The notes: generated from the sequence alone by a model not told the origin. Shown: positions 51,872-60,654, numbered from the stretch's first letter. The stretch: DNA of 64,000 nucleotides from Candidatus Latescibacterota bacterium (GCA_022819745.1 JAJEGS010000018.1:62001-126000), one strand, 5' to 3'. Made by a program: numbers and translations.

Positions 51872-53344
51872 ATGCCGCACCCTTTTCTCGATTGGTATGG
51901 CGTTTGGCCCGGCCAAGCTGGCATCGAAGGCGGCCAAGCTTGGGTGCAAGACCCGCCGGTGGGCGTGCGGTTGGCCGTGCAGGAGGCGAGTAAATCTCCG
52001 GTTTTCATTGCGCCGGAGCACCCTTGGGAAGCGGGCGGTCTGACGCCGCAAGCTATGCTCTGCGATGACGGCGTGCTGAAGATGTGGTACATCGCCCGTG
52101 GTGCTGGGGACGATCAACCTCCCTTCATTGCGTACGCCGAGAGCGCGGACGGCTTTTGTTGGGAGCGACCGGCCCTGCATTTGCAAGAGTACGACGGCAG
52201 CACGGCCAACAATCTGCTCTTCCGCTTCGGCGACTTTGGGCTGCAATCCGTGTTTGTGGATCCCGTGGCCCCGCCGGAGGCTCGCTACAAAGCCATGGCG
52301 CGCGATTCTATTACCTATCACGAGGGCGCGCCGGTGCCTGCGATGACGCGGGAGCGCAAGTGGGCCATTCGCCGCGCCATGACAGAGGCTGGCTACACGC
52401 CGGAGCAGCGGGCCGCTGCGCTGTATTTTGTCGGCTTGCTTACAGGTGCGGTGTCGCCCGACGGCAAGCAGTGGACCTTCTTGGAGGAGCCGCTTTTGAA
52501 CGTGGGCCGCACCGGACTCGACAGCCACAACATTGCTGCGTACGACGCGGAGGCCGGGCTATACGTGGCCTATTTGCGCGGCCATCAGCATCGCCGCCGC
52601 ATCGTGCGCCGCACTGAGGGCGCGGAGTTTGGGAACTGGTCGCCGCCGCGTCCGGTATTTGGCACGGATCCGCAAGATCCCATAGACGACGATGTGTACG
52701 CGGCGGGCTATTGCCGCTATCCCCACGGCGGTTTCCACCTGATGTTTCCGGCCATGTACCACCGCTGGGCGGCTACTGTGGATGTGCAATTGGCGACTAG
52801 TCGCGACGGTTTGCTGTGGAGTCGGCCCGAGCGCAAGCCCATCATCTCCTGCGAGCCGGAAGGGTACGGCATGGTGTTTGCCTTTCCGGAAGTGGTCCCG
52901 CTCGATTCGGAGACGTGGGGCGTGATGTTCATTGGGCAGTACGACTTGCACGACTGGGGAGAGCGGTACGACCCAGACCGTCCTGCGGAATGGCGGTGGG
53001 CTACTTGGAAGCGGGATCGGCTGATAGCGCTCGAAGCGCCGGTGGAGGGGCGCGTAACGCTGGTCGAACGCGAGTGCGATGGCCGCGAGCTGACGCTCAA
53101 TTTTCAGACGCAAAAGGAAGGCGGTTGGATCAAGGCCGAGTTGGTCGAGCCGCCTTCTTCTCCGGCCGCGCCGGTGCGGGCTATAGAGGGCTTTGGGTTA
53201 GAGGAGGCGGATGTGTTGGCTGGCGACGAGTTGGCCAAGGTGGCGACGTGGCGGGGAAGCAGCGATTTGTCGGCATTGCGCGGTAGGCAGGTGGCCATTC
53301 GCCTGCACATGGGGCGGGCGAAGGTGTTTGCGGTGGGGATGTAG
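51872..53344 (+). CDS. Beta-propeller glycosidase-like protein with C-terminal sandwich
   Basis: 490 residues, no signal peptide. Propeller blades are seen in LKMWYIARGAGDDQPPFIAYAESADGFCW, TGAVSPDGKQWTFLEEP, HNIAAYDAEAGLYVAYLRG and TSRDGLLWSRPE. A final 100 residues (VEGRVTLVERECDGRELTLNFQ; AIRLHMGRAKVFAVG) form a beta-sandwich as in GH32-like enzymes. The catalytic acids cannot be assigned by eye. In operon with the P-loop kinase. Confidence 0.72.
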   Translation: MPHPFLDWYGVWPGQAGIEGGQAWVQDPPVGVRLAVQEASKSPVFIAPEHPWEAGGLTPQAMLCDDGVLKMWYIARGAGDDQPPFIAYAESADGFCWERPALHLQEYDGSTANNLLFRFGDFGLQSVFVDPVAPPEARYKAMARDSITYHEGAPVPAMTRERKWAIRRAMTEAGYTPEQRAAALYFVGLLTGAVSPDGKQWTFLEEPLLNVGRTGLDSHNIAAYDAEAGLYVAYLRGHQHRRRIVRRTEGAEFGNWSPPRPVFGTDPQDPIDDDVYAAGYCRYPHGGFHLMFPAMYHRWAATVDVQLATSRDGLLWSRPERKPIISCEPEGYGMVFAFPEVVPLDSETWGVMFIGQYDLHDWGERYDPDRPAEWRWATWKRDRLIALEAPVEGRVTLVERECDGRELTLNFQTQKEGGWIKAELVEPPSSPAAPVRAIEGFGLEEADVLAGDELAKVATWRGSSDLSALRGRQVAIRLHMGRAKVFAVGM

Positions 53345-53429
53345 AGTTGTTCGCTTGAAGTGGGGCTGTCAGCGACGATTAAGGAGAACTTTGAAGAGTT
53401 GGAGATATGACGAAGAACCGATCAGGTGC

Positions 53430-53537
53430 CGAGAATTCTGGCCGGAAGTCTATTGGCCGACAGGGAAAGCTTGGTCGGCCCGCGCAATTGTGCAACGCAC
53501 CGTTGCACAAATTCCTTGGCGCAGCAACGGCCCCTAG
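53430..53537 (+). pseudogene. YhcG/DUF1016-nuclease fragment
   Basis: The frame encodes GKAWSARAIVQRTVAQIPWRSNGP before a stop. AIVQRTVAQIPWRSN is a landmark block of YhcG-type PDDEXK (DUF1016) proteins, which normally continue for about 300 more residues. Only this piece remains. The DNA palindrome TTGTGCAACG/CGTTGCACAA (53488-53510) is part of the same codons. Confidence 0.5.
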
Positions 53538-53565
53538 ATAGAGGCTGAGTTGTTGGAGTGGGAGA

Positions 53566-53769
53566 ATGGGGCCGGAAGAAGCGATCAAGCGAGTTGAATT
53601 GCGCGTAAAGCAAGGCGGCCACTATGTCCCACCGGATGTCATTCGTCGCCGCTTTGCGAGTGGGTTAAAGAATTTTCAGAATATGTATCGCCACATCGTC
53701 GATTATTGGCAGTGGTTTGATAACAGCGGCCATACTCTCATATTGGTTGATGAAGGAGAGAATCCATGA
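53566..53769 (+). pseudogene. C-terminal remnant of a zeta-toxin-type kinase
   Basis: 67 residues: AIKRVELRVKQGGHYVPPDVIRRRFASGLKNFQNMYRHIVDYWQWFDNSG corresponds to the last third of zeta-like UDP-GlcNAc kinases (RV-x-GGH-x-V-P-x-x-x-I-x-RRF, then WxWFDNS). The Walker A half is missing. The following small gene overlaps the stop (ATGA). Confidence 0.65.
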
Positions 53770-53966
53770 AAAAGCCGAAGCGACCAATCCCCGTTTCTAA
53801 ACTTGACGATCCAGATATGCAGGCTGTCCCCGGTGCGTTATACCGAGCTGCTAGACGTGCACACAAGATCGCGCATCAGTACAAGACCGGGGTAGTGGTT
53901 ATGGAAAAAGGCAAGGTCATTGAGATTGAGCCGGATCCCGAGATGTACGAGGAGGAGGAGAAATAG
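53766..53966 (+). CDS. Small acidic-tailed protein, former partner of the zeta-like toxin
   Basis: 66 residues, MKKPKRPIPVSKLDDPD at the start and an E-rich tail. GGAGAGAATCC precedes the ATG, and it overlaps the zeta-type remnant. Small genes in this position usually encode the partner of the toxin. Unrecognised by itself. Confidence 0.55.
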   Translation: MKKPKRPIPVSKLDDPDMQAVPGALYRAARRAHKIAHQYKTGVVVMEKGKVIEIEPDPEMYEEEEK

Positions 53967-53984
53967 TGCAGCAGCTTGCTGCAC
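53966..53984. repeat. Perfect short palindrome
   Basis: GTGCAGCA-gct-TGCTGCAC followed by AAATTG, similar in the GCACAAATT end to the palindrome at 53488-53510. It lies at the end of the small-gene stop. Possibly another relic of the same kind of sequence. Confidence 0.35.
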
Positions 53985-54097
53985 AAATTGGGCAGGAGGT
54001 GCTTGCACAAACAGGTCGAGGCCAGAGGATGAACTGGAAGCCTAAGACAGGCCCGCGATCTGCTTTTCCCGCGCCTGATGAACGGCGAAATAGCAAT

Positions 54098-54150
54098 ATG
54101 AATCCCCAATCCCTCTCCGACCTCGGGCGGAAGATTTGCGCCTTCGCCAC
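54098..54150 (+). pseudogene. Vestigial 5' end of an AlbA_2 gene
   Basis: MNPQSLSDLGRKICAFAT repeats the first residues of the intact gene at 54841 (MNPQSLSD then LGREICAFAN) but lacks 19 codons (54863-54919 in the intact copy). The match then stops at 54150. It lies before VapBC while the full gene starts one base after vapC, so the cassette lies between the two copies. Confidence 0.75.
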
Positions 54151-54154
54151 GTCT

Positions 54155-54175
54155 GTATATACTTTTTGTATATCC
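54155..54175 (+). promoter_or_regulatory. Putative VapB operator upstream of vapBC-2
   Basis: GTATATAC-tttttGTATAT-CC: two GTATAT half-sites 26 bases before the antitoxin start, a likely autoregulatory site. The T-rich and A-rich stretch that follows may hold the promoter. Confidence 0.45.
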
Positions 54176-54201
54176 AAATTAAATTAAAGCGAGGTCATAA
54201 T

Positions 54202-54438
54202 ATGGCAACGGCACACACGAAAGTTTTTATGAGCAACAAAAGCCAAGCGGTGCGGCTGCCCAAGGCCGTTGCACTGCCGGAATCAGTGCGCGAGGTCGAT
54301 ATCGTCGCGATAGGGTCAAAGCGCATTATCACACCGGCGGGCGAGAGTTGGGATGAGTGGTTCAACAGCCCCGGTGTTTCAGATGATTTTATGTCGGTAA
54401 GGGAACAGCCGGCCGATGCACAGCGAGAAAAACTGTGA
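54202..54438 (+). CDS. vapB: VapB-type antitoxin (second module)
   Basis: 78 residues, VFMSNKSQAVRLPKAVALPESVREVDIVAIG: the AbrB-type fold with SQAVRLPK, then a toxin-binding end with WDEWFNSP. It overlaps vapC by four bases (ATGA). Confidence 0.92.
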   Translation: MATAHTKVFMSNKSQAVRLPKAVALPESVREVDIVAIGSKRIITPAGESWDEWFNSPGVSDDFMSVREQPADAQREKL

Positions 54439-54839
54439 TGCTCAGGTATCTGCTAGATACCAATGTGGTGATTTATGCCATCAAGAACCGCCCCCAATCG
54501 CTGCGACAAAAATTCAATCGCTCGCAAGGTCAGATGGCAATTTCTTCCGTAACTTGGGGCGAACTTATCTATGGCGTTGAACGCTCTGCCCAGCCCGAGC
54601 GCAATCTGGCGGATATTGAATCGCTGGGCACTAGGCTTGAGATCATGCCGTTTGACCAAGTTGCAGCCAGCCATTTTGGTCGAATCCGTGCGGAACTGTA
54701 TCGCGTTGGTGCTCCGATTGGCCCCTACGATATGATGATCGCGGGTCAGGCGCGTGCGTACGGGCTGGTTTTGGTGAGCAATAATGTAAAGGAGTTTGAA
54801 AAAGTTCCGGGACTCATGCTGGAAAACTGGGTCCGCTGA
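54435..54839 (+). CDS. vapC: VapC-type PIN-domain toxin (second module)
   Basis: 134 residues. YLLDTNVVIYAIKNRP with Asp8, GELIYGVERS with Glu43, PIGPYDMMIAGQA with Asp99, and VLVSNNVKEFEKVPGLMLENW match the classic plasmid-type VapC; the residues TNN appear as SNN. An endoribonuclease, typically of initiator tRNA. The AlbA_2 gene begins one base after its stop. Confidence 0.93.
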   Translation: MMLRYLLDTNVVIYAIKNRPQSLRQKFNRSQGQMAISSVTWGELIYGVERSAQPERNLADIESLGTRLEIMPFDQVAASHFGRIRAELYRVGAPIGPYDMMIAGQARAYGLVLVSNNVKEFEKVPGLMLENWVR

Positions 54840-54840
54840 T

Positions 54841-56349
54841 ATGAACCCCCAATCCCTCTCCGATCTCCTCGCCCTCGGCGAAGGTTCCACCACCGAGTTC
54901 AAGCGGGCCATGCCCTCCGACCTCGGGCGGGAGATATGCGCTTTCGCCAACGCCACCGGCGGAGTAATCCTGCTCGGCGTCTCAGATGCCGGAGAGATCG
55001 TCGGTGTGGACGACCACAATCGGCTGAAGTCGAGGGTGCAAAGTACCGCACGGTCGGCAGACCCGCCGATCTCGGTGGAAGTCGAGAGCGTCGGTGAGGT
55101 CTTATGCGTGGTCGTGCCACCGCAGGAACGCAAGCCCTACTCATTCGGCGGGCGATTCTTCATACGCGACGGGGCGAATAGTCAGCAGATGTCGAATGAG
55201 GAAGTGGAAAACCTGTTCTACGCGGTTGGACGCCTTCATTTCGACAAGAAGCCCTGTGAAATTTTCTCCATGGAAAACGACCTTGATGACGAGACTTGGG
55301 CGCGGTTTAGTGAACGCGCCAAGATCCCAGCGGCGATGGAGCGGCTCGTGGCCCTCCGAAACCTCGGCCTAGTCGATGCACAAGACCGCATGACCCATGC
55401 CGGGGCATGGCTGCTAGCCCGAGACATTCGGAGGTTCACGACCACCGCCCACGTGTCCTGTGCCCTGTTCATGGGGACCGAGAAGGTGAGAATTCTCGAT
55501 CGGCGGGACTTCCACAGCGACATTCCGACGATGATTGACGAAGTAGTCGCTTGGATTCTCACCAAAATCAATGTCGAGTACATCATCAAGCATGTGAGGC
55601 GGCAGGAACGGCCGGAATTGCCCGAAGAGGCCCTGCGGGAAGCGGTGGCGAATGCCGTTGCCCACCGCGATTACCGCTCGACCGCGAACGTCCAGATTTA
55701 CGTCTTCAAGGACCGAATCGAAATCGTCAGCCCAGGCGGATTGCCCGCAGGGATGGAGGAAGCAGATCTGGGCACCAAGAGCGTCCCGCGCAATCCGCTG
55801 CTGTTCAGTATGTTGTACCGCATGGACGTGGTGGAGAATATCGGCTCGGGCATCCGGCGCATTCGGGAGCTTTGCCGAGAGCACGGGGTGGCGGAGCCGG
55901 TGATCGACGTGTCCGAGCACTGGGTGACGACGACGTTCAAACGGCCGGTCGTAGAATTCGAGATCAAGTCGGAAACAAGTCAGGTCCGGGATACCCCGCG
56001 TGCCACCGCACAAGTACCCGACACGGACCGTACAAGTACACCTAAAGTTATTTCGGACAGCACGTTACAGAGACTTGAAGCCAGCTTGGAAGACTTGACT
56101 GCACAAGTTACCGCACAAGTTACCGCACAAGTTATCTGGCATTGCCGTGTTCCCCGCACGGCAAGGGAGATCATGACTCTGCTAGGCTTGAAACACCCGA
56201 AGACATTTCGGACCAATTATCTCCAACCTCTGCTCGATGCCGAGTGGCTGGAAATGACCATCCCCGACAAACCCAGAAGCGGCAAGCAGCAATATCGGCT
56301 GACGGACAAGGGCCAAGCGTTGCGAGATCGCTTGACTCAGACTCAATAA
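54841..56349 (+). CDS. AlbA_2/Schlafen-type DNA-binding, ATPase-like protein
   Basis: 502 residues. AlbA_2 domain at the N-terminus (GEGSTTEFKRAMPSDLGREICAFANATGGVILLGVSD), middle HATPase_c_4-like region (ALREAVANAVAHRDYRSTANVQIYVFKDRIEIVSPGGLP), a linker with TAQVTAQVTAQV repeats, then a winged helix (REIMTLLGLKHPKTFRTNYLQPL). Such proteins are regulatory or defence related. The start 54841 is one base after vapC. Confidence 0.88.
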   Translation: MNPQSLSDLLALGEGSTTEFKRAMPSDLGREICAFANATGGVILLGVSDAGEIVGVDDHNRLKSRVQSTARSADPPISVEVESVGEVLCVVVPPQERKPYSFGGRFFIRDGANSQQMSNEEVENLFYAVGRLHFDKKPCEIFSMENDLDDETWARFSERAKIPAAMERLVALRNLGLVDAQDRMTHAGAWLLARDIRRFTTTAHVSCALFMGTEKVRILDRRDFHSDIPTMIDEVVAWILTKINVEYIIKHVRRQERPELPEEALREAVANAVAHRDYRSTANVQIYVFKDRIEIVSPGGLPAGMEEADLGTKSVPRNPLLFSMLYRMDVVENIGSGIRRIRELCREHGVAEPVIDVSEHWVTTTFKRPVVEFEIKSETSQVRDTPRATAQVPDTDRTSTPKVISDSTLQRLEASLEDLTAQVTAQVTAQVIWHCRVPRTAREIMTLLGLKHPKTFRTNYLQPLLDAEWLEMTIPDKPRSGKQQYRLTDKGQALRDRLTQTQ

Positions 56350-56416
56350 CTAGTGCTGACGTGCTTAGTGAATTGGGAAACGACAGTCTGAGGTTTGACA
56401 TCAAGGCATTGATACT

Positions 56417-56812
56417 ATGTCAGATCCGTATCGCATCGTTGAAGTGAAACCTGAATGGGTCATTGATCGGGAAGATATGGGAACCAAGACGAAGTTCTGG
56501 TATCGCGATCCCGATGAAGATGTAAACTGGCTCTTCAAGTATCCTCGGCAGAACACAGGGGAACACTGGGCAGAGAAAACTGCCGCAGAAGTTGCGTCTG
56601 CGCTCGGCGTTAGACACGCGAAGGTAGAATTGGCACAGTTTGAAGGGGATCGTGGTTCGGCGACAGAATCTTTTGCTCGCGGCGGCAGAGCACTACACCA
56701 CGGCAACCAAACTGGCCGTCCAAATCCAGACGACGGACTACTATATGATCGGCTGGACACCGCGCTATCTCGTGAGCGATTTGGCCATGGCGATGACCGA
56801 AGGCCCCAATGA
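56417..56812 (+). pseudogene. HipA-like kinase N-terminal remnant fused to an alien frame
   Basis: Residues 1-98 (VNWLFKYPRQNTGEHWAEKTAAEVASALGV then ELAQFEGDRGSATESFARGGRALHHGNQ) match the first part of HipA-like serine kinases. The protein then turns into unrelated sequence and stops after 131 residues; the kinase core is missing. The fusion point is near 56710. Confidence 0.65.
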
Positions 56813-57002
56813 ATACACCGCGAAAGTAGTGCGTGTTAATCCTATGCCAGCGCCATCAAGTCAGCGCGTTTTGATTGAAATGCGGGGCCGTTGGAAGAAG
56901 CACGAGCCGATGAGTGGCGAGGATTTCCAGCCTTTGGTCACTGACCGCATCGCGGTTGATCCAAATGTTGACGATCCAGGACGTTATCGAGTCGCCTTGT
57001 AA
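56700..57002 (+). pseudogene. HIRAN-like fragment
   Basis: In another frame the DNA from about 56700 encodes DYYMIGWTPRYLVSDLAMAM, KVVRVNPMPAPSSQRVLIEM and PMSGEDFQPLV, which recalls HIRAN-type DNA-binding domains. The 5' part lies in the HipA remnant's frame, so it appears to be a fusion of two gene pieces. Function of the intact gene unknown. Confidence 0.4.
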
Positions 57003-57012
57003 TCCGCAGAAC

Positions 57013-57234
57013 ATGAAACCGGAGAACAACCACTTCCTCTGCGTGCGCGAGTTGTGGGTGCGCGGTGACCTCTACCGCCAAATCTACAAGACCTTCGCCG
57101 GCTGCGACGAGACCGGCTTACCCGCAGACGATTATTCGGAAGCCGAAGTCGGAACTAAGACGGACGACGTATTCCGGCACGTGTTCCGCGTCTATCCAAC
57201 AGTGCCGTCGCCGCATTACGAAAACGCGGCGTGA
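57013..57234 (+). pseudogene. Possible type I restriction HsdR fragment
   Basis: 73 residues. NHFLCVRELWVRGDLYR recalls the N-terminal block of HsdR (NDFLxVxQLxVxGxLYRRR), and VFRHVFRVYPTVPSPHYENAA recalls its end. The two would be joined by a large internal deletion. Weak identification. Confidence 0.35.
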
Positions 57235-57259
57235 ATTAGCCCCTCTGACTCTCCAAAAC

Positions 57260-58036
57260 TCAGTCCAACGCAACAATGTAACGGCACAGCGTTTTCCCGC
57301 GCTCTGAAAGGCCGTCGTACAGGGCGCGGGGCATTTCTCCATCTCCGTGGGGTCGGCGAAACCAGGGCGCGTAATAGCCGACGCTCGTCATAATGCGCAC
57401 ATCTTCGGAGGTGTTGGGTGTGCCGCCGTGCCAGCAGCGCACGTCTCGGATGAGGGCCGAGCGGGCCGGCGCACAGGCGATAGAATTTTTCATATAGGCG
57501 GGTTCGTCTTCGAGGCTGGGGACGGGATGGCGCGAGCGGTGGGTGCCGCGGATGAAGCGCGTGGCCCCGTTTTCTGCACTAAAATCAATCATGGGAAAGT
57601 TGACCACGACAAAGGGCGTGGGCAGGTCCATGATGGTGACGCGCTGTTCGGGATCGCCAATCACGTCGGCCATGTCGCGGTGCAGAGGCTGGATTTTTGC
57701 GCCGGGCAGGGAGTAATCGCCGCCGCCACCGCTGCACGTAAACTGGTCGCTGGCAAAAATGGCTTCGACAATCGGCAAAATGGTCGGCAAGTCCACGAGC
57801 ATGGCCCATTCGGGATGGTGGATCTGAGAACCAAAGGAATAGCGCGCAAAGCCCCGGTTGGCTTTATCGAGCGGGATGGCGGCGGTCTGCTCGGCAACGA
57901 CGCGGTGCGCACCTTCCGTGAGATAGGCAAATTGTTCGTCAGTCAGGGCGTCGGTGACAACGGCAAAACCGTCGCGGTGAAAGAGGGCGGCAGCGCGGTC
58001 GATGGCGTCTGGGGCAATAGGTTCGAGGGCGAGCAT
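57260..58036 (-). CDS. PhyH-family Fe(II)/2-oxoglutarate dioxygenase
   Basis: 258 residues. Iron ligands HRD in PLHRDMADV and distal His in CWHGGTPNTS, with the 2-oxoglutarate Arg in VRIMTSVGYY. FIRGTHRSRHPV is the family loop. Probably a soluble oxygenase of unknown small-molecule substrate. Divergent from the 2-hydroxyacid dehydrogenase gene. Confidence 0.9.
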   Translation of the reverse strand: MLALEPIAPDAIDRAAALFHRDGFAVVTDALTDEQFAYLTEGAHRVVAEQTAAIPLDKANRGFARYSFGSQIHHPEWAMLVDLPTILPIVEAIFASDQFTCSGGGGDYSLPGAKIQPLHRDMADVIGDPEQRVTIMDLPTPFVVVNFPMIDFSAENGATRFIRGTHRSRHPVPSLEDEPAYMKNSIACAPARSALIRDVRCWHGGTPNTSEDVRIMTSVGYYAPWFRRPHGDGEMPRALYDGLSERGKTLCRYIVALD

Positions 58037-58124
58037 GGTATCTCCAGTGTTGTGGGGCGGGTGTAAATATGCTATTTAGCTCTGTGTATTGCGAACCGCT
58101 GTTATTCTACCAAGGGAGAAAGAA

Positions 58125-59183
58125 ATGGGAAATCGTCCGCAAGTACTCATCGCCTGTAGCGAGCGGGTGCGCCATGGCTACCTGCCGCCAGAGGAGTTGA
58201 CGCGCCTAGAGCAGGTTGCCGATTGGGCGTGGTTTGCCTGCGAGGGCGGCAACATTTACCAGGCCAGCGAAGACGCCGAGGCCATTGCGCAGTTGGCACA
58301 GGAATTGGCTGGAGTAGATGCGCTGGTCGTCTGCCACGGTGCGCCGAGGGTTAATGCAGCGGTCTTGGAAGCCGCTCCCCGGCTGCGCTTTATCGGCGAA
58401 CTGGAAGGCGACCGCTTTGCCACGCGCATTGACTTGGACGCGGCGTGGGCGCGGGGCATCCGCACGGTCGATACGACGAATGGCTCGTCCTATCCGGTGG
58501 CCGAGTGGGCCTTGGCGCTGACGCTGATTGCCATGCGCAATGCCGGTGCGCTCTTCCGCCGCATCCTCGCTAGGAATACTCAGGACCGGTCCACCATGCA
58601 GCCGATGGCCGGGATGCTCACGGGCAAGCGGGTGGGGTTGATCGGCGGTGGCCACATGGGGCGGCGGCTGATGAAGCTGTTGCGGCCCTTTGAGGTCGAG
58701 TTGTGGGTGTATGATCCGTACTTGCCGCAGGAGTTGTCCGAGGCGTTGGGTTTTGTGCTCACGTCGCTGGACAATGTGATGTCGCAGTGCGATGCGATTG
58801 TCTGCGTCGCACCGCTGACGCCGCAGACCCAAGGCATGATTGGCCAGCGCGAGTTGGAGCTCATTCCGTCGGGAGCGGTCTTGGTGAACGTGTCGCGCGG
58901 GCCGATCTTCGACTCTGCGGCCCTGATCGAGCGCCTCAAGCGCGGCGACATTGCCGCGGGTTTCGATGTCTTCGACCCGGAGCCGATCCCGGCCGACAGC
59001 GAGATTATCGACCTGCCCAACGTGTTTTTGACCCCGCACTTTTCCGGGCGCGTGGGCGACGAATACCCGCATTTCTTCCGCCTCATGGTCGATGAATTAG
59101 AGCGCTTTTTCGCGGGCCATCAGACCTACTTTGACCTGACGCCGCGCGCGCAGGCGAATCGGCGCGGGGATCAGCCGGACTAG
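58125..59183 (+). CDS. D-isomer-specific 2-hydroxyacid dehydrogenase
   Basis: 352 residues from ATG 58125 with GGGAGA upstream. NAD-binding GLIGGGHMGRRLM at 171-183; catalytic Arg258 (NVSRGP), Glu286 (DPEP) and His305 (TPHFSGR). Reduces or oxidises a 2-hydroxy acid using NAD(P)H. A sulfatase gene follows eight bases later. Confidence 0.92.
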   Translation: MGNRPQVLIACSERVRHGYLPPEELTRLEQVADWAWFACEGGNIYQASEDAEAIAQLAQELAGVDALVVCHGAPRVNAAVLEAAPRLRFIGELEGDRFATRIDLDAAWARGIRTVDTTNGSSYPVAEWALALTLIAMRNAGALFRRILARNTQDRSTMQPMAGMLTGKRVGLIGGGHMGRRLMKLLRPFEVELWVYDPYLPQELSEALGFVLTSLDNVMSQCDAIVCVAPLTPQTQGMIGQRELELIPSGAVLVNVSRGPIFDSAALIERLKRGDIAAGFDVFDPEPIPADSEIIDLPNVFLTPHFSGRVGDEYPHFFRLMVDELERFFAGHQTYFDLTPRAQANRRGDQPD

Positions 59184-59191
59184 GAGATTTT

Positions 59192-60637
59192 ATGGGACAT
59201 CCCAACGTACTCTACATCTTTACCGATCAGCAGCGGGTGGATACGCTGCGCTGCTATGGCAACGAGCAGATTGAGACTCCGGCCCTCGACGGGCTGGCCG
59301 ATGACGGCTTTGTCTTTGAAAACGCCTATGTGAGCCAGCCAGTGTGCAGCCCGGCGCGGGCCACCATGCTGACCGGGCTGTGGCCGCATACCGCTGGCGT
59401 GCCCGCGTGCAATGTGCCGCTGTGCGCCGAGGTGCCGACGTTTGCCGAGTTGCTGCCGCCGGAATACCAGACGGCTTTTATGGGCAAATGGCACTTGGGG
59501 GATGAGATTTTCCCCCAGCACGGGTTTGAAACGTGGGTCGGCAGCGAAGACTCGTACCGGCGTTGCTATTCTGAGCAGGAGCGGCTGGACGTGCTTAGCC
59601 CGTATCACCATTTCTTGGTCGAGCAGGGGTTTGCGCCCGATGCGGAAAACCTCGGTCAGCGCGTATTCTCGCGCCACGCCGAGGCGTCCATGCCGGAGGA
59701 ATATACGAAGGCGGCGTTTTTGGGCGATCAGGCCGCAGAGTACATCCGTCAGAGCGGCGATGCGCCGTTTGCGCTGTGCGTTAGCTATCTGGAGCCGCAT
59801 CCGCCGCACACTGGGCCGCTCAACGAGTATTACGACCCGGAGATCCTGCCAACTGGGCCGAGCTTTAGGCAGCTTCCTCCGGACGACGCGCCCTTGATCG
59901 TGCGGCTGATGGCGGCCTTTTACTCAGCTTCGGAAAACTACGGGTTGGACTTGCAGACCGAGGCTGGCTGGCGCGGGCTAATGGCCCGCTATTGGGGCAA
60001 TGTGACGCTGGTGGATCGCTCGGTGGCCAAGATCCTCCAGGCTTTGGACGAGAGCGGCAAGGCCGACGATACCATTGTGATTTTCACGTCGGATCACGGC
60101 GAACTCATGGGCGATCACGGGATTTTGGGCAAGACCCTGATGTACGAGGAGTCGATTAAGGTGCCGCTGCTGCTGCGTGCGCCTATGTTGGATGCGCCGC
60201 CAAGGAGAATCGGCTGCCAGTTCAGTCATATCGACTTGGTGCCTACGCTGATGGACTTGCTGGGGATAGAAGCGCCGGACCATTTGCAGGGGCAGAGCAG
60301 GGTGCCAGTGCTGTGCGGTCGCGACGACTTGGCGGCTAACGACGTGTTTGTCGAGTGGAGCGGTGCCGACGGCCATCCGCCGGCTTCGATCGGCGAAGCC
60401 GAGCCGAACCGCAGCTTGGTCCATCCTCTCCGTACCATTGTCGCAGCCGATGGCTGGAAGCTCAACCTGTATGGCAAGGGTCAAGGCGAGCTGTACGATC
60501 TGAACGCAGACCCGCATGAGTTGGAGAATCTATACCACCGGCGCGAGCAGCGAGCGCGGGTCGACGAACTGAGGGAGCGGATTCGCGCTTGGCAGGAGCA
60601 GACCGGCGACGAGGTGGAACTTCCCTGCTTCGATTGA
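59192..60637 (+). CDS. Sulfatase (type I, formylglycine-dependent)
   Basis: 481 residues, no signal peptide. NVLYIFTDQQRVDTLRCYGN at the start, activation motif CSPAR at 52-56, MGKWHLGDE, and TSDHGELMGDHGILGK near residue 300. The second sulfatase in the window. In operon with the 2-hydroxyacid dehydrogenase. TAGGAG precedes the ATG. Confidence 0.92.
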   Translation: MGHPNVLYIFTDQQRVDTLRCYGNEQIETPALDGLADDGFVFENAYVSQPVCSPARATMLTGLWPHTAGVPACNVPLCAEVPTFAELLPPEYQTAFMGKWHLGDEIFPQHGFETWVGSEDSYRRCYSEQERLDVLSPYHHFLVEQGFAPDAENLGQRVFSRHAEASMPEEYTKAAFLGDQAAEYIRQSGDAPFALCVSYLEPHPPHTGPLNEYYDPEILPTGPSFRQLPPDDAPLIVRLMAAFYSASENYGLDLQTEAGWRGLMARYWGNVTLVDRSVAKILQALDESGKADDTIVIFTSDHGELMGDHGILGKTLMYEESIKVPLLLRAPMLDAPPRRIGCQFSHIDLVPTLMDLLGIEAPDHLQGQSRVPVLCGRDDLAANDVFVEWSGADGHPPASIGEAEPNRSLVHPLRTIVAADGWKLNLYGKGQGELYDLNADPHELENLYHRREQRARVDELRERIRAWQEQTGDEVELPCFD

Positions 60638-60654
60638 GTAAAATGGATTTGGGG

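Noticed and set aside
53488..53510. Regulatory palindrome TTGTGCAACG/CGTTGCACAA
   Set aside because: It is in codons of the YhcG-like fragment (IVQRTVAQI), so the symmetry may be coincidental or a feature of that gene family.
56095..56135. CRISPR-like direct repeat GTTACCGCACAA
   Set aside because: Only three short copies, all in frame coding TAQV in the linker of the AlbA_2 protein.
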